This document shows, piece after piece, positions 27,322-38,630 of a stretch of 64,000 nucleotides of DNA. The translations under genes were made by a program, and so were the position numbers. Position 1 is the stretch's first letter. Every line of letters begins with the position of its first letter. Under the pieces are notes generated by a model. That model did not search any database. It worked only from the letters and a program-made list of their open reading frames with translations, and had not been told where the DNA came from. The stretch lies in assembly GCF_030053835.1 (NCBI RefSeq), contig NZ_CP125655.1:868001-932000 (forward strand), given 5' to 3'. Origin of the DNA: Cellulomonas sp. ES6. GTDB taxonomy: Bacteria > Actinomycetota > Actinomycetes > Actinomycetales > Cellulomonadaceae.

Positions 27322-28524
27322 TCACGTGACCCCGAGCTGACCGGACAGCACGAGCGCCGCGGCGCCGGAGAGCGCCCCGTCCTCGTCCAGCGAGCCCATC
27401 CGCAGCACGAGGTCCTGCCCCAGCAGGGGCATGGTCCGGGCCCGGACGGTGGCGAGCGCCTCCACCCTGAGGGCTCCGTCGAGCAGCTCCGGGGGACCGG
27501 AGAGCAGGACCTCGGCGAGGTTGAGCGCGCTGACGACGGGAGCCAGGGCGATGCCCAGCTTCCGTCCGACCGACGCGAGCACCGCGTCGGACTCCTCGGG
27601 GGTGCGGCCGGCCGTGGCGCGGCGCAGGGCGGGCAGGGAGAGCAGGGTCTCCAGGCAGCCCTCGCGCCCGCACGCGCAGGGCTGCGGCAGCGGGTCGCCG
27701 GCGCGGACGTCGCGGTCGTCGACCACGGTCACGTGCCCGATCTCCCCGGCCGCGTCGGCCCGGCCGCGCACGAGCGCGCCGTCCAGGACGATGCCGGCGC
27801 CGACGCCCTGCCCGACGGTGACGACCATGAGGCCGGTGCCGGTCGCGCCGCCGTAGGTGTACTCCCCCAGCGCGTGGACGTTCGCGTCGTTGGCGACCTG
27901 CACCGGCACGCCGAGGCGCTCGGTGAGCAGCGCGGCCAGGGGCAGGTCGTACCAGCCGCGGTTGGGGGCGGCCACGACGAGGCCGGTGGGGTCGATGACG
28001 CCGGGCGACCCGATGCCGACACCCACGACGGGCCGGTCGGCCGCGGCGAGCAGCTCGCGGCACAGGTCCTCGAGCACGGCGACGGCCGCGTCCCCGGTGC
28101 GCCCGTCGAGCGAGACGGCGCGGCGCGCGACGACGGCGCCGGTGAGCGTCATGACGGCGCCGCGCAGGCTGGCGTCGTCCGCCAGGTCCACGGCGACGAC
28201 GTGGAACTCCTCGGTGCGCATCCCGACGAGCGTCGCGGGCTTGCCGACGCGGCCCTCCGGCCGGAGTCCGAGCTCCTGCACGAGGCCCTCGGAGATGAGG
28301 ACGGACACGAGGTCGGAGACGGTGACCCGGGTGAGGCCGGTGCTGCGGGCGAGGTCGGCGCGCGAGGAGGGCCCCTCGTGGAACAGGTGCTGCAGGACGA
28401 GCGCGCGGTTGTGCGCCCGGGCGTGCTCGGGGAGCACCTTGGTGGTGGGCCGCAGCGCGCGCCCCACCCCCCGCGGTGCGGGTGCCCCGGGACGCGTCGT
28501 CCGCGTCGTCTCTGTCGCCGACAT
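27322..28524 (-). CDS. ROK family transcriptional regulator of the amino-sugar operon
   Basis: A 400-residue NagC/XylR-type repressor. An N-terminal winged helix (about residues 37-86, AHNRALVLQHLFHEGPSSRADLARSTGLTRVTVSDL) precedes a ROK sugar-binding domain with VANDANVHALGEY and the zinc motif GEIGHVTV...PCACGREGCLE. It is first in the operon, 89 bases before the binding-protein gene. A dyad operator overlaps its promoter, so it most likely represses itself and the operon until the sugar or its phosphate binds. No ribosome binding site is properly spaced before the ATG, which fits leaderless translation. Confidence 0.92.
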   Translation of the reverse strand: MSATETTRTTRPGAPAPRGVGRALRPTTKVLPEHARAHNRALVLQHLFHEGPSSRADLARSTGLTRVTVSDLVSVLISEGLVQELGLRPEGRVGKPATLVGMRTEEFHVVAVDLADDASLRGAVMTLTGAVVARRAVSLDGRTGDAAVAVLEDLCRELLAAADRPVVGVGIGSPGVIDPTGLVVAAPNRGWYDLPLAALLTERLGVPVQVANDANVHALGEYTYGGATGTGLMVVTVGQGVGAGIVLDGALVRGRADAAGEIGHVTVVDDRDVRAGDPLPQPCACGREGCLETLLSLPALRRATAGRTPEESDAVLASVGRKLGIALAPVVSALNLAEVLLSGPPELLDGALRVEALATVRARTMPLLGQDLVLRMGSLDEDGALSGAAALVLSGQLGVT

Positions 28525-28528
28525 GTTT

Positions 28529-28551
28529 GTTAGTAGACCTTCCTTACTAAC
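28529..28551. promoter_or_regulatory. ROK-type operator dyad
   Basis: GTTAGTA and TACTAAC form a perfect inverted repeat around nine bases, a layout like operators of actinobacterial ROK repressors. It covers the spacer and -10 region of the predicted operon promoter, so a bound repressor would exclude RNA polymerase. Confidence 0.75.
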
Positions 28552-28560
28552 TACCGTCAA
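28532..28560 (-). promoter_or_regulatory. promoter of the amino-sugar operon, probably leaderless
   Basis: On the minus strand TTGACG (28555-28560) is followed after exactly 17 bases by TCTACT (28532-28537). Only seven bases separate that -10 from the ATG at 28524, so the transcript should begin at or within a base or two of the start codon. Confidence 0.65.
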
Positions 28561-28657
28561 GCAGTTCCTGTGACCGTGACCACATCGTGACCGGCCGTTC
28601 ACCGCCCTGACATCCGCCTCCCGGAATGCCCGCGGCGCCGCGAGCGCTCCACCTGCC

Positions 28658-29707
28658 ATGGAGCTCGGTCTGTACACCTTCGGCGACATCCACCCCGACC
28701 CGGTCACCGGCGCGGTGACCTCCCCCGCCCAGCGGCTGCGCGACGTGCTGGAGCGCGTGCGGCTCGCCGAGCAGGTCGGGCTCGACCACGTCGGCGTCGG
28801 AGAGCACCACCGGCCCGACTACGCCATCTCCTCCCCCGCCACCGTCATCGCCGCCGCGCTCGCGCAGACGGAGCGGATCAGCGTCGGCAGCGCCGTGACG
28901 GTGCTGTCCACGGAGGACCCGGTGCGGGTGTACCAGCAGTTCGCGACGATGGACCTGCTGTCCGGCGGGCGGGTGGAGCTGCTGGCCGGCCGCGGGTCGT
29001 TCATCGAGTCGTACCCGCTGTTCGGTGCCTCGCTCGACGACTACGACGCGCTGTTCGAGGAGAAGATCCGCCTGCTGCTGCGCATCGACCGCGGCAACCC
29101 GGTGACGTGGTCCGGCCGGTTCCGCCCGCCGCTGCAGGGCGTCGACGTCCTGCCGCGCCCGCTCGACAAGCCGGGCCTCGGCGAGCACCTGCGCATCGCG
29201 ATCGCGACCGGCGGCAACCCCGCGTCCTCCGAGCGCGCGGGTTTGCTCGGCCTGCCGGTGTCCTACGCGATCATCGGGGGCCGCCCCGCGGACTTCGCCG
29301 GGCTCGTGCAGCTCTACCGGCGCACCCACGAGGAGGCCGGCCACGACCCGGCCACGCGACGCGTCGAGGTCGCCGGGATGGGGTTCGTGGCCGACGACGG
29401 CCGCGCGGCGCGCGAGTTCTTCTTCCCGTACTGGCTCGACTCCATGCGGCGCATCGCGTCCGAGCGCGGCTTCGCGATCCCCAACCGCATCGCGTTCGAG
29501 TCGCAGGCCGCCAAGGGCGGGGCGTACTTCGTCGGGGCGCCCGAGGAGGTCGCGGAGCGGATCGTCGCCCTGCACGGCGCGCTCGGCCACGACCGGCAGA
29601 TCTTCCAGATGGACCTGTCCGGCGTGCCGCAGCGGGAGAGCCTGCGGGCGATCGAGCTGCTCGGCACGCGCGTGGCGCCGCTGGTGCGCGAGGCGCTGGG
29701 CGGCTGA
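28658..29707 (+). CDS. LLM-class flavin-dependent oxidoreductase
   Basis: A 349-residue luciferase-like monooxygenase-family protein. It begins [15 protein letters not shown] and includes [63 protein letters not shown] and an IAIATGGNP segment typical of the group. It probably uses reduced FMN or F420. The substrate cannot be told. It diverges from the amino-sugar regulator, 133 bases apart, and may share that control region. Confidence 0.9.
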   Translation: MELGLYTFGDIHPDPVTGAVTSPAQRLRDVLERVRLAEQVGLDHVGVGEHHRPDYAISSPATVIAAALAQTERISVGSAVTVLSTEDPVRVYQQFATMDLLSGGRVELLAGRGSFIESYPLFGASLDDYDALFEEKIRLLLRIDRGNPVTWSGRFRPPLQGVDVLPRPLDKPGLGEHLRIAIATGGNPASSERAGLLGLPVSYAIIGGRPADFAGLVQLYRRTHEEAGHDPATRRVEVAGMGFVADDGRAAREFFFPYWLDSMRRIASERGFAIPNRIAFESQAAKGGAYFVGAPEEVAERIVALHGALGHDRQIFQMDLSGVPQRESLRAIELLGTRVAPLVREALGG

Positions 29708-29801
29708 GTCGGCCGCCCGCGGGGCCGACGGTCCCGCTCGCCCGGGGTCGCCGCGCGGATACGGTGGTCCCCGTTGGATCTGCTTCCGAGAGGGACTCCC
29801 C

Positions 29802-31484
29802 GTGACTGCACCCGTCGACGCCACCACCACCGGCGCCTGGACCGCCCTGACCGCGCACCGCGACGCGCTGACCCCGGACCTGCGCGGCTGGTTCGCCGCC
29901 GACCCGGAGCGCGCGGACCGCCTGACCCGCCAGGTGGCGGACCTCACCGTCGACCTGTCGAAGAACCTCGTCACCGACGAGACGCTGTCCCTGCTGCTGG
30001 CGCTGGCCGACCAGGTCGACCTGAAGGCCCGCCTGGACGCGATGTTCGCCGGCGAGCACATCAACGTCACCGAGGACCGCGCGGTGCTGCACACGGCCCT
30101 GCGCCGCCCCGCGGACGCCGAGCCGCCGCTGGTCGTGGACGGCCAGGACGTCGACGCGGACGTGCAGGAGGTGCTCGCCAAGGTCGCCGCGTTCGCGGAG
30201 AAGGTCCGCTCCGGCGAGTGGACGGGCGTGACCGGCGAGCGGGTGGCGACCGTCGTCAACATCGGCATCGGCGGCTCGGACCTCGGCCCCGTCATGGCGT
30301 ACGAGGCGCTCAAGCCGTACGTGCAGGAGGGCCTCGAGGTCCGGTTCGTGTCGAACATCGACCCGACGGACATCGCCGAGAAGACGAAGGACCTGGACCC
30401 GACGACGACGCTGTTCATCGTCGCGTCCAAGACGTTCGGCACCCTGGAGACGCTGACCAACGCGCGCCTGGCCCGTGACTGGCTGTGGCGCGGGCTGGTC
30501 GCCGCCGGCGCGATCGAGGACACCGAGGAGGCCCGCACCGGCGCGGTCGCCAAGCACTTCGTGGCGGTCTCGACGGCGCTCGACAAGGTCGCGGCGTTCG
30601 GCATCGACCCGCAGAACGCGTTCGGGTTCTGGGACTGGGTCGGCGGCCGCTACTCCGTCGACTCGGCCATCGGCACGTCGCTCGCCATCGCGATCGGCCC
30701 GGACGCGTTCGGCGAGCTCCTCGAGGGCTTCCACGCCGTCGACGAGCACGTCCGCACCACGCCGTTCGAGCAGAACGTGCCGGTCCTCATGGGCCTGCTC
30801 AACGTCTGGTACGTGAACTTCCTCGACGCGCACACGCACGCCGTCCTGCCGTACGCGCAGTACCTGCACCGGTTCCCGGCGTACCTGCAGCAGCTCACCA
30901 TGGAGTCGAACGGCAAGTCCGTCCGCTGGGACGGCACGCCGGTCACGACGCAGACCGGCGAGGTGTTCTGGGGCGAGCCCGGCACCAACGGCCAGCACGC
31001 GTTCTACCAGCTCATCCACCAGGGCACCCGGCTGATCCCGGCGGACTTCATCGCGGTCGCGAACCCCGCGCACCCGCTGAAGGACGGCGACACCGACGTG
31101 CACGCGCTGTTCCTGGCGAACTACTTCGCGCAGACCAAGGCGCTGGCGTTCGGCAAGACGGCCGACGAGGTGCGCGCCGAGGGCACGCCGGAGGCGATCG
31201 TCCCGGCCCGCGTGTTCAGCGGCAACCGCCCGACCACGTCGATCCTGGCGCCGTCCCTCACGCCGTCGGTGCTCGGCCAGCTCATCGCGCTGTACGAGCA
31301 CATCACGTTCGTGCAGGGCGTGGTGTGGGGCATCGACTCGTTCGACCAGTGGGGCGTCGAGCTCGGCAAGAAGCTCGCGCTGGAGATCGCCCCGGCGGTC
31401 GAGGGCGACGCGGATGCGCTCGGGGGCCAGGACCCGTCGACGCGCGCCCTCATCGCGCGCTACCTGGAGCTGCGGCAGGGCTGA
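29802..31484 (+). CDS. pgi: glucose-6-phosphate isomerase
   Basis: A 560-residue cytoplasmic enzyme interconverting glucose-6-phosphate and fructose-6-phosphate. Family signatures are [50 protein letters not shown] and [18 protein letters not shown]. It starts with GTG preceded by GAGAGG. Length is the common bacterial size. A strong terminator follows, so it is a single-gene unit. Confidence 0.97.
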   Translation: MTAPVDATTTGAWTALTAHRDALTPDLRGWFAADPERADRLTRQVADLTVDLSKNLVTDETLSLLLALADQVDLKARLDAMFAGEHINVTEDRAVLHTALRRPADAEPPLVVDGQDVDADVQEVLAKVAAFAEKVRSGEWTGVTGERVATVVNIGIGGSDLGPVMAYEALKPYVQEGLEVRFVSNIDPTDIAEKTKDLDPTTTLFIVASKTFGTLETLTNARLARDWLWRGLVAAGAIEDTEEARTGAVAKHFVAVSTALDKVAAFGIDPQNAFGFWDWVGGRYSVDSAIGTSLAIAIGPDAFGELLEGFHAVDEHVRTTPFEQNVPVLMGLLNVWYVNFLDAHTHAVLPYAQYLHRFPAYLQQLTMESNGKSVRWDGTPVTTQTGEVFWGEPGTNGQHAFYQLIHQGTRLIPADFIAVANPAHPLKDGDTDVHALFLANYFAQTKALAFGKTADEVRAEGTPEAIVPARVFSGNRPTTSILAPSLTPSVLGQLIALYEHITFVQGVVWGIDSFDQWGVELGKKLALEIAPAVEGDADALGGQDPSTRALIARYLELRQG

Positions 31485-31510
31485 GCCCCCGCGCACCGGG
31501 CACGACGTGC

Positions 31511-31546
31511 CGGAGGCCCGCACCCCGCTCGGGGTGCGGGCCTCCG
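31511..31546. terminator. bidirectional terminator after pgi
   Basis: A perfect 16-bp stem (arm CGGAGGCCCGCACCCC) with loop GCTC lies between pgi and the convergent glycosyltransferase gene. Confidence 0.88.
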
Positions 31547-31567
31547 CCGCGTCCGGGACGGGAGCGC

Positions 31568-32626
31568 TCAGCGGGCGGCCCCGAACCACTCCTCCACCCG
31601 CTCGGTCACCGCGCGGTCGAACGAGTCGTCGTCGTGGTGCGTCATCAGCCACTGCACGAACGACCCGCCGGCCACCGCGTCGAGCTCCTTGCGGCAGCGC
31701 GCGGTGTCGGTGACGGCGCGGTGCAGCAGGTCGACCGCCTCGTCCGGCGTCCGGTAGCAGAACGGGTACCCCTCGGGCAGCAGGGCCCGCGCCCAGGGCA
31801 GGTCGGGGAACACCCCGACGGCACCGGCCGCGAGCGCCTCCACGTACTCCAGCCCGTAGGACTCCTCGGTCGCGGTCGCCAGGAACGCCGTGGTGCGCGC
31901 GAGCGCCTCCCAGTACGAGTCGCGGCTGGCGGTCAGCGGGCCCACCCAGCACCAGTCCCGCTCCGACATCCGCATCGCGGTCTCGGAGACGAGGTGCGAC
32001 TCGTGCAGGCGGGCCTCCACCCGGATCGGCGTGCGCTTGTGCACGCGGTCGACGACCTCGAGGAACAGCCGCGGCTGCTTGCGCTCGGAGACGTAGATCG
32101 CCGGGTACAGCACGACCGGGACCGGCGGTTCCCGCCGCGGCCGGATGTGGTCGACGCGGAACCCGAGGTTCACCCAGGCGATGCGCGCCCGCTCCCCCAG
32201 CGCCGGCACGGTGCTGCGGGCCACCAGCTCGCGGATCTCCGACGCGGTGCGGGCGGAGTTGGCGAACGTCGGGAACAGCGCGCACGACAGCGCCAGGGCC
32301 GCGCGCTCCACGTCGTGCGGGTAGCGGGTGGCGTCCCACCACACGAAGTTCATGATCTGCGGCCGCTCGCACCCCCCGGCGCGCAGCGTCTGCCACACCT
32401 GCACCGAGTCCAGCACGTCCATCGTCACGACCACGGTGCCGTCGCCGTCGAGGAACTCCAGCGGCAGCATGTCGAACCCCGCGCACCGCCGCGGCCCGGG
32501 GCCGACCAGCACCGACCCCGGGAACACCCGCAGCAGCCGCCGGACGAGCGTGGCCGCGGCGTCGTGCCCCGCGACCTGCCCGTCAGGCCCGACGAGGACC
32601 GCGTCGTGCTTGACGGCGACGCGCAC
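31568..32626 (-). CDS. GT-B glycosyltransferase
   Basis: A 352-residue cytoplasmic glycosyltransferase. The C-terminal domain has the retaining GT-4-type E-x7-E motif in EESYGLEYVEALAAGAVGVFPDLPWARALLP, which binds the nucleotide sugar. The N-terminal domain (MRVAVKHDAVLVGPDGQVAGHDAA) is an acceptor-type Rossmann fold. No signal peptide. The GTG start is six bases after the pyrophosphatase stop, so they may be co-transcribed. Donor and acceptor are unknown. Confidence 0.82.
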   Translation of the reverse strand: MRVAVKHDAVLVGPDGQVAGHDAAATLVRRLLRVFPGSVLVGPGPRRCAGFDMLPLEFLDGDGTVVVTMDVLDSVQVWQTLRAGGCERPQIMNFVWWDATRYPHDVERAALALSCALFPTFANSARTASEIRELVARSTVPALGERARIAWVNLGFRVDHIRPRREPPVPVVLYPAIYVSERKQPRLFLEVVDRVHKRTPIRVEARLHESHLVSETAMRMSERDWCWVGPLTASRDSYWEALARTTAFLATATEESYGLEYVEALAAGAVGVFPDLPWARALLPEGYPFCYRTPDEAVDLLHRAVTDTARCRKELDAVAGGSFVQWLMTHHDDDSFDRAVTERVEEWFGAAR

Positions 32627-32632
32627 GGCCGG

Positions 32633-35371
<2,739 letters not shown>

Positions 35372-35479
35372 GGTCGGTTCCCTGGTGAGAGCGCCTTCGC
35401 TGCCACCTTCGACGCTAGGACCGTGACGCAGGTCACGGATGAGACGTACGGCCCAGGACCGACGTCCCGGGCGGGCGCC

Positions 35480-36247
35480 TCAGCCCCAGCGGCCGAGCCG
35501 CTGCGCGAGCAGCCCGAGGGCCACAGGACCGGCCGTCGACGTGCGCAGCACGTGCGGCCCGAGCCGGACGGTGACGGCCCCGGCGCCGACCAGCGCCGTG
35601 ACCTCCCGCTCCGAGATGCCGCCCTCCGGGCCGACGACGACCAGGACGTCCGTCCCGGTGCCGGCGGCGGGCAGCCCGGCCTCGGCCAGCGGCACCGTCG
35701 CCTCCTCGTGCAGCATCAGCGCGGCCCCGCCCGCGGCCACCACGTCGCCGACCCGCCGCGCCAGCGCCGGGGAGTCCAGCGCGAGCTCCACCTCGGGCAC
35801 GTGCGCCCGGCGGGCCTGCTTCGCCGCGGTGCGGACGGTGCCGAGCCAGCGCGCCCGGCTCTTCGCCGCCCGGTCCCCGCGCCACACGACGACCGACCGC
35901 TCGGCCTGCCACGGCACGACGCCGTCGGCGCCGACCTCCGTGGCCGCCTCGATCGCCAGCTCGTCCCGGTCGCCCTTCGCGAGGGCCTGCACCAGGACGA
36001 GCCGCGGCGCGGGCACCGCCTCCACGACGACCTCCTGGACGCGCAGGTGCACGCCCTCGGGGCCCACGTGCTCGACCTCGCCGACCAGCCGCACGCCGGC
36101 CGTGTCGACGACGTCGACGCGCTCCCCCGGCGCACGCCGCTGCACGACGCCCGCGTGCCGCCCCTCGGTGCCGTCGAGCAGGTACAGGTCGCCGGGGGCG
36201 AGCGCGGCGAGGCCGCCCGGCTCGGCCAGGAAGACGGGTGCCGTCAC
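35480..36247 (-). CDS. rsmE: 16S rRNA (uracil1498-N3)-methyltransferase
   Basis: A 255-residue SPOUT-class methyltransferase acting on 16S rRNA in the small subunit. The trefoil-knot SAM site shows VVVGPEGGISEREV and VRLGPHVLRTSTAGPVAL. It follows dnaJ after three bases on the same strand, the standard dnaJ-rsmE pairing, and so lies in the HrcA-controlled operon. Confidence 0.95.
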   Translation of the reverse strand: MTAPVFLAEPGGLAALAPGDLYLLDGTEGRHAGVVQRRAPGERVDVVDTAGVRLVGEVEHVGPEGVHLRVQEVVVEAVPAPRLVLVQALAKGDRDELAIEAATEVGADGVVPWQAERSVVVWRGDRAAKSRARWLGTVRTAAKQARRAHVPEVELALDSPALARRVGDVVAAGGAALMLHEEATVPLAEAGLPAAGTGTDVLVVVGPEGGISEREVTALVGAGAVTVRLGPHVLRTSTAGPVALGLLAQRLGRWG

Positions 36248-36250
36248 GCG

Positions 36251-37378
36251 TCAGCGTCCGGCGAGCTTGTCGCGCAGCTTCGCGAACACCCCCGGCGCCG
36301 ACGCGCTCAGCCGCGCCTCCGGGCGCTCCTCGCCGCGCAGCGCCGCGAGCCGGCGCAGCAGCTCCGCCTGCTCGTCGTCCATCGCGGTCGGCACCTGGAC
36401 GTCCACGTGCACGTGCAGGTCGCCGCGGCCGCCGGCGTGCAGGTGGCCGACCCCGAGCCCGCGCAGCGTGACCACCTGGGCGGGCTGCGTACCGGGACGC
36501 AGGTCCACCTCCTGGGGGCCGTCCAGCGTCTCCAGCGTGAGCACCGTGCCGAGCGCCGCCGCCGTCATCGGGACCTGCAGCGTGCAGTGCAGGTCGTCGC
36601 CCTCCCGGACGAACGTCTCGTGGCGGCGCTCCCGGATCTCCAGGTACACGTCGCCGGCCGGGCCGCCCGCCGGGCCGACCTCGCCCTGCGCCGTGAGCTT
36701 GATGCGCGTGCCGGTGTCGACACCCGCGGGGACGTCGACCTCCAGGACCCGGCGCGACCGGACGCGCCCCTCGCCGGCGCACTCGGTGCAGGGCTCGGGG
36801 ATGACGGTGCCGAACCCGTGGCAGGCCGCGCACGGCTGCGACGTCATGACCTGGCCGAGGAACGAGCGCGCGACGCGCTGGACGCTGCCGCGCCCGCCGC
36901 ACACGTCGCAGGTGCGCGGGGACGTGCCGGGACGGCAGCAGGTGCCGCCGCAGGTGGGGCAGACCACCGCCGTGTCGACCGGCACCTCGCGGTGCGTGCC
37001 GAACGTGGCCTCCGCGAGGTCGATGTCGAGCCGCACGAGCGCGTCCTGCCCGCGGCGCGCCCGCGGGATCGGGCCGCGCTGCGCACCGCCCCCCGCCGCG
37101 GCACCGAAGAACGTCTCGAAGATGTCCTGGAAGCCGAAGCCCCCGCCCATGCCGCCGCCCGGGGACGACGGGTCGGCGCCCATGTCGTACATGCGGCGCT
37201 TCTCCGGGTTGGAGAGCACGTCGTACGCCCGGGAGACGTCCTTGAACCGCTCCTCCGACGCGGCGTCGGCGCCGGCCACGTCCGGGTGCAGCTCGCGCGC
37301 CAGCCGGCGGTAGGCCTTCTTGATCTGCTCGGGCGTGGCGTCGCGGTCCACGCCGAGCACCTCGTAGTAGTCGCTCAC
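36251..37378 (-). CDS. dnaJ: chaperone protein DnaJ
   Basis: A 375-residue Hsp40 co-chaperone that stimulates DnaK ATPase. The J-domain has H31-P-D33. A short Gly/Phe region follows at about 74-99. The zinc-binding domain has four CxxC pairs (C140/143, C157/160, C183/186, C197/200) of CxxCxGxG type. The substrate-binding barrels complete the protein. It starts with GTG 82 bases after hrcA. This is the second-copy type DnaJ linked to hrcA in actinobacteria; no dnaK or grpE is present here. Confidence 0.96.
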   Translation of the reverse strand: MSDYYEVLGVDRDATPEQIKKAYRRLARELHPDVAGADAASEERFKDVSRAYDVLSNPEKRRMYDMGADPSSPGGGMGGGFGFQDIFETFFGAAAGGGAQRGPIPRARRGQDALVRLDIDLAEATFGTHREVPVDTAVVCPTCGGTCCRPGTSPRTCDVCGGRGSVQRVARSFLGQVMTSQPCAACHGFGTVIPEPCTECAGEGRVRSRRVLEVDVPAGVDTGTRIKLTAQGEVGPAGGPAGDVYLEIRERRHETFVREGDDLHCTLQVPMTAAALGTVLTLETLDGPQEVDLRPGTQPAQVVTLRGLGVGHLHAGGRGDLHVHVDVQVPTAMDDEQAELLRRLAALRGEERPEARLSASAPGVFAKLRDKLAGR

Positions 37379-37460
37379 TCGTCACTTCCTGTCGGTCGCG
37401 CGCGTCGACGCGGGTCGGGGGCGCCGCGGGGGCGGGCGCGGGGCGTGCGGTCGGGGCCGG

Positions 37461-38495
37461 TCACCCGGCGAGGATCCGGGACAGGTAGCGGGCGACGGCA
37501 CGCACCGTCGCGATGGTCCCGGGGTAGTCCATGCGGAGCGGGCCGACCGATCCGATGCGGGCGACAGCGGCACCGCCGCCGTCACCGGGCCCGCCGTAGC
37601 CGGTGGTGACGAACGAGGTCTCCACCAGGCCCTCGTGCTGCGTCTCCCGGCCGATGCGGACGGCCACGGCGGCCTCGTCCTCGGCCATCTCGGTCAGCAG
37701 CCGCAGCAGCACGACCTGCTCCTCCAGCGCCTCCAGCACGGGGCTGATGGTGCGGGCGAAGTCCTGGCCGCCGCCCCGCACGAGGTTCGCGGTGCCGGCC
37801 AGCACCACGCGCTCCTCGCTCTCGCGGGCCAGCGTGTCCTCCACGACGGCGACGACGGCGCGCACCAGCGGGGCCGCGACGGGCTCGAACTCGTCGGACA
37901 GCCCGGACAGCACGGCGTCCAGCTCGGCGAGGCGCCGGCCGGCTGCCGCCACGTTGAGCCGGACCCGCAGCCGGGCCACGACGGCCTCGTCCAGCGGGTC
38001 CGCCAGCTCCAGCGTGCGCTGCTCCACGCGGCCGTGGTCGGTGATGATGACGACGAGCAGGTGCCGGTCGCCGACCGGGACGAGCTCGACGTGCCGCAGG
38101 GCAGTGCGCCGCAGCGACGGGTACTGCACGACGGCCACCTGGTGGGTGAGCTGGGCGAGCAGCCGGACGGCGCGGTCGACCACGTCGTCCAGGTCGGCCG
38201 CGTCCTCCATGAAGGTCTCGATGGCCCGCCGCTCCGGGGCGGACAGCGGCTTGACGGTCGCGAGCCGGTCGACGAACAGCCGGTAGCCCTTGTCGGTCGG
38301 CACCCGGCCGGCGGAGGTGTGCGGCTGCACGATGTAGCCGGACTCCTCGAGCGCGGCCATGTCGTTGCGGATGGTGGCCGGCGAGACGCCGAGCGCATGC
38401 CGCTCGACGAGCGCGCGCGAGCCGACGGGCTCGCGGGTGGCGACGTAGTCCTCCACGATCGCGCGCAGCACGTCCAGCCTGCGGTCCTCGCTCAT
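37461..38495 (-). CDS. hrcA: heat-inducible transcription repressor HrcA
   Basis: A 344-residue repressor of heat-shock genes. The N-terminal winged helix reads [72 protein letters not shown], the hallmark of HrcA. GGGAGGT lies four bases before the ATG. A CIRCE operator stands 105 bases upstream, so it represses its own operon hrcA-dnaJ-rsmE and, by family knowledge, groES/groEL genes when GroEL keeps it folded. Confidence 0.96.
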   Translation of the reverse strand: MSEDRRLDVLRAIVEDYVATREPVGSRALVERHALGVSPATIRNDMAALEESGYIVQPHTSAGRVPTDKGYRLFVDRLATVKPLSAPERRAIETFMEDAADLDDVVDRAVRLLAQLTHQVAVVQYPSLRRTALRHVELVPVGDRHLLVVIITDHGRVEQRTLELADPLDEAVVARLRVRLNVAAAGRRLAELDAVLSGLSDEFEPVAAPLVRAVVAVVEDTLARESEERVVLAGTANLVRGGGQDFARTISPVLEALEEQVVLLRLLTEMAEDEAAVAVRIGRETQHEGLVETSFVTTGYGGPGDGGGAAVARIGSVGPLRMDYPGTIATVRAVARYLSRILAG

Positions 38496-38599
38496 CGCCA
38501 CCTCCCGATGCCTGTCCGGCCGCCCGTCACGCCGGGTCCGCCTCGCCCCACGTCCGGCCACCGCGCCGTCCGGCGGCCGCCGGCGACGCGCGGCCGGGA

Positions 38600-38624
38600 T
38601 GGCACTCACCCGACGCGAGTGCCA
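38600..38624. promoter_or_regulatory. CIRCE element (HrcA operator)
   Basis: TGGCACTC-N9-GAGTGCCA, a perfect eight-base inverted repeat. It matches the TTAGCACTC-N9-GAGTGCTAA consensus apart from the outermost bases. It lies immediately downstream of a TAGAAT -10 hexamer on the minus strand. Confidence 0.93.
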
Positions 38625-38630
38625 ATTCTA
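38625..38630 (-). promoter_or_regulatory. hrcA promoter -10 element
   Basis: TAGAAT on the minus strand directly precedes the CIRCE operator and overlaps the TAG stop codon of the MFS gene. No good -35 hexamer is visible at 17-18 bases. Confidence 0.5.

Noticed and set aside
31560..31569. GGGAGCGCTC resembling half of the CelR operator
   Set aside because: It matches only one and a half arms, lies at the end of the glycosyltransferase gene between convergent genes, and no promoter is nearby.
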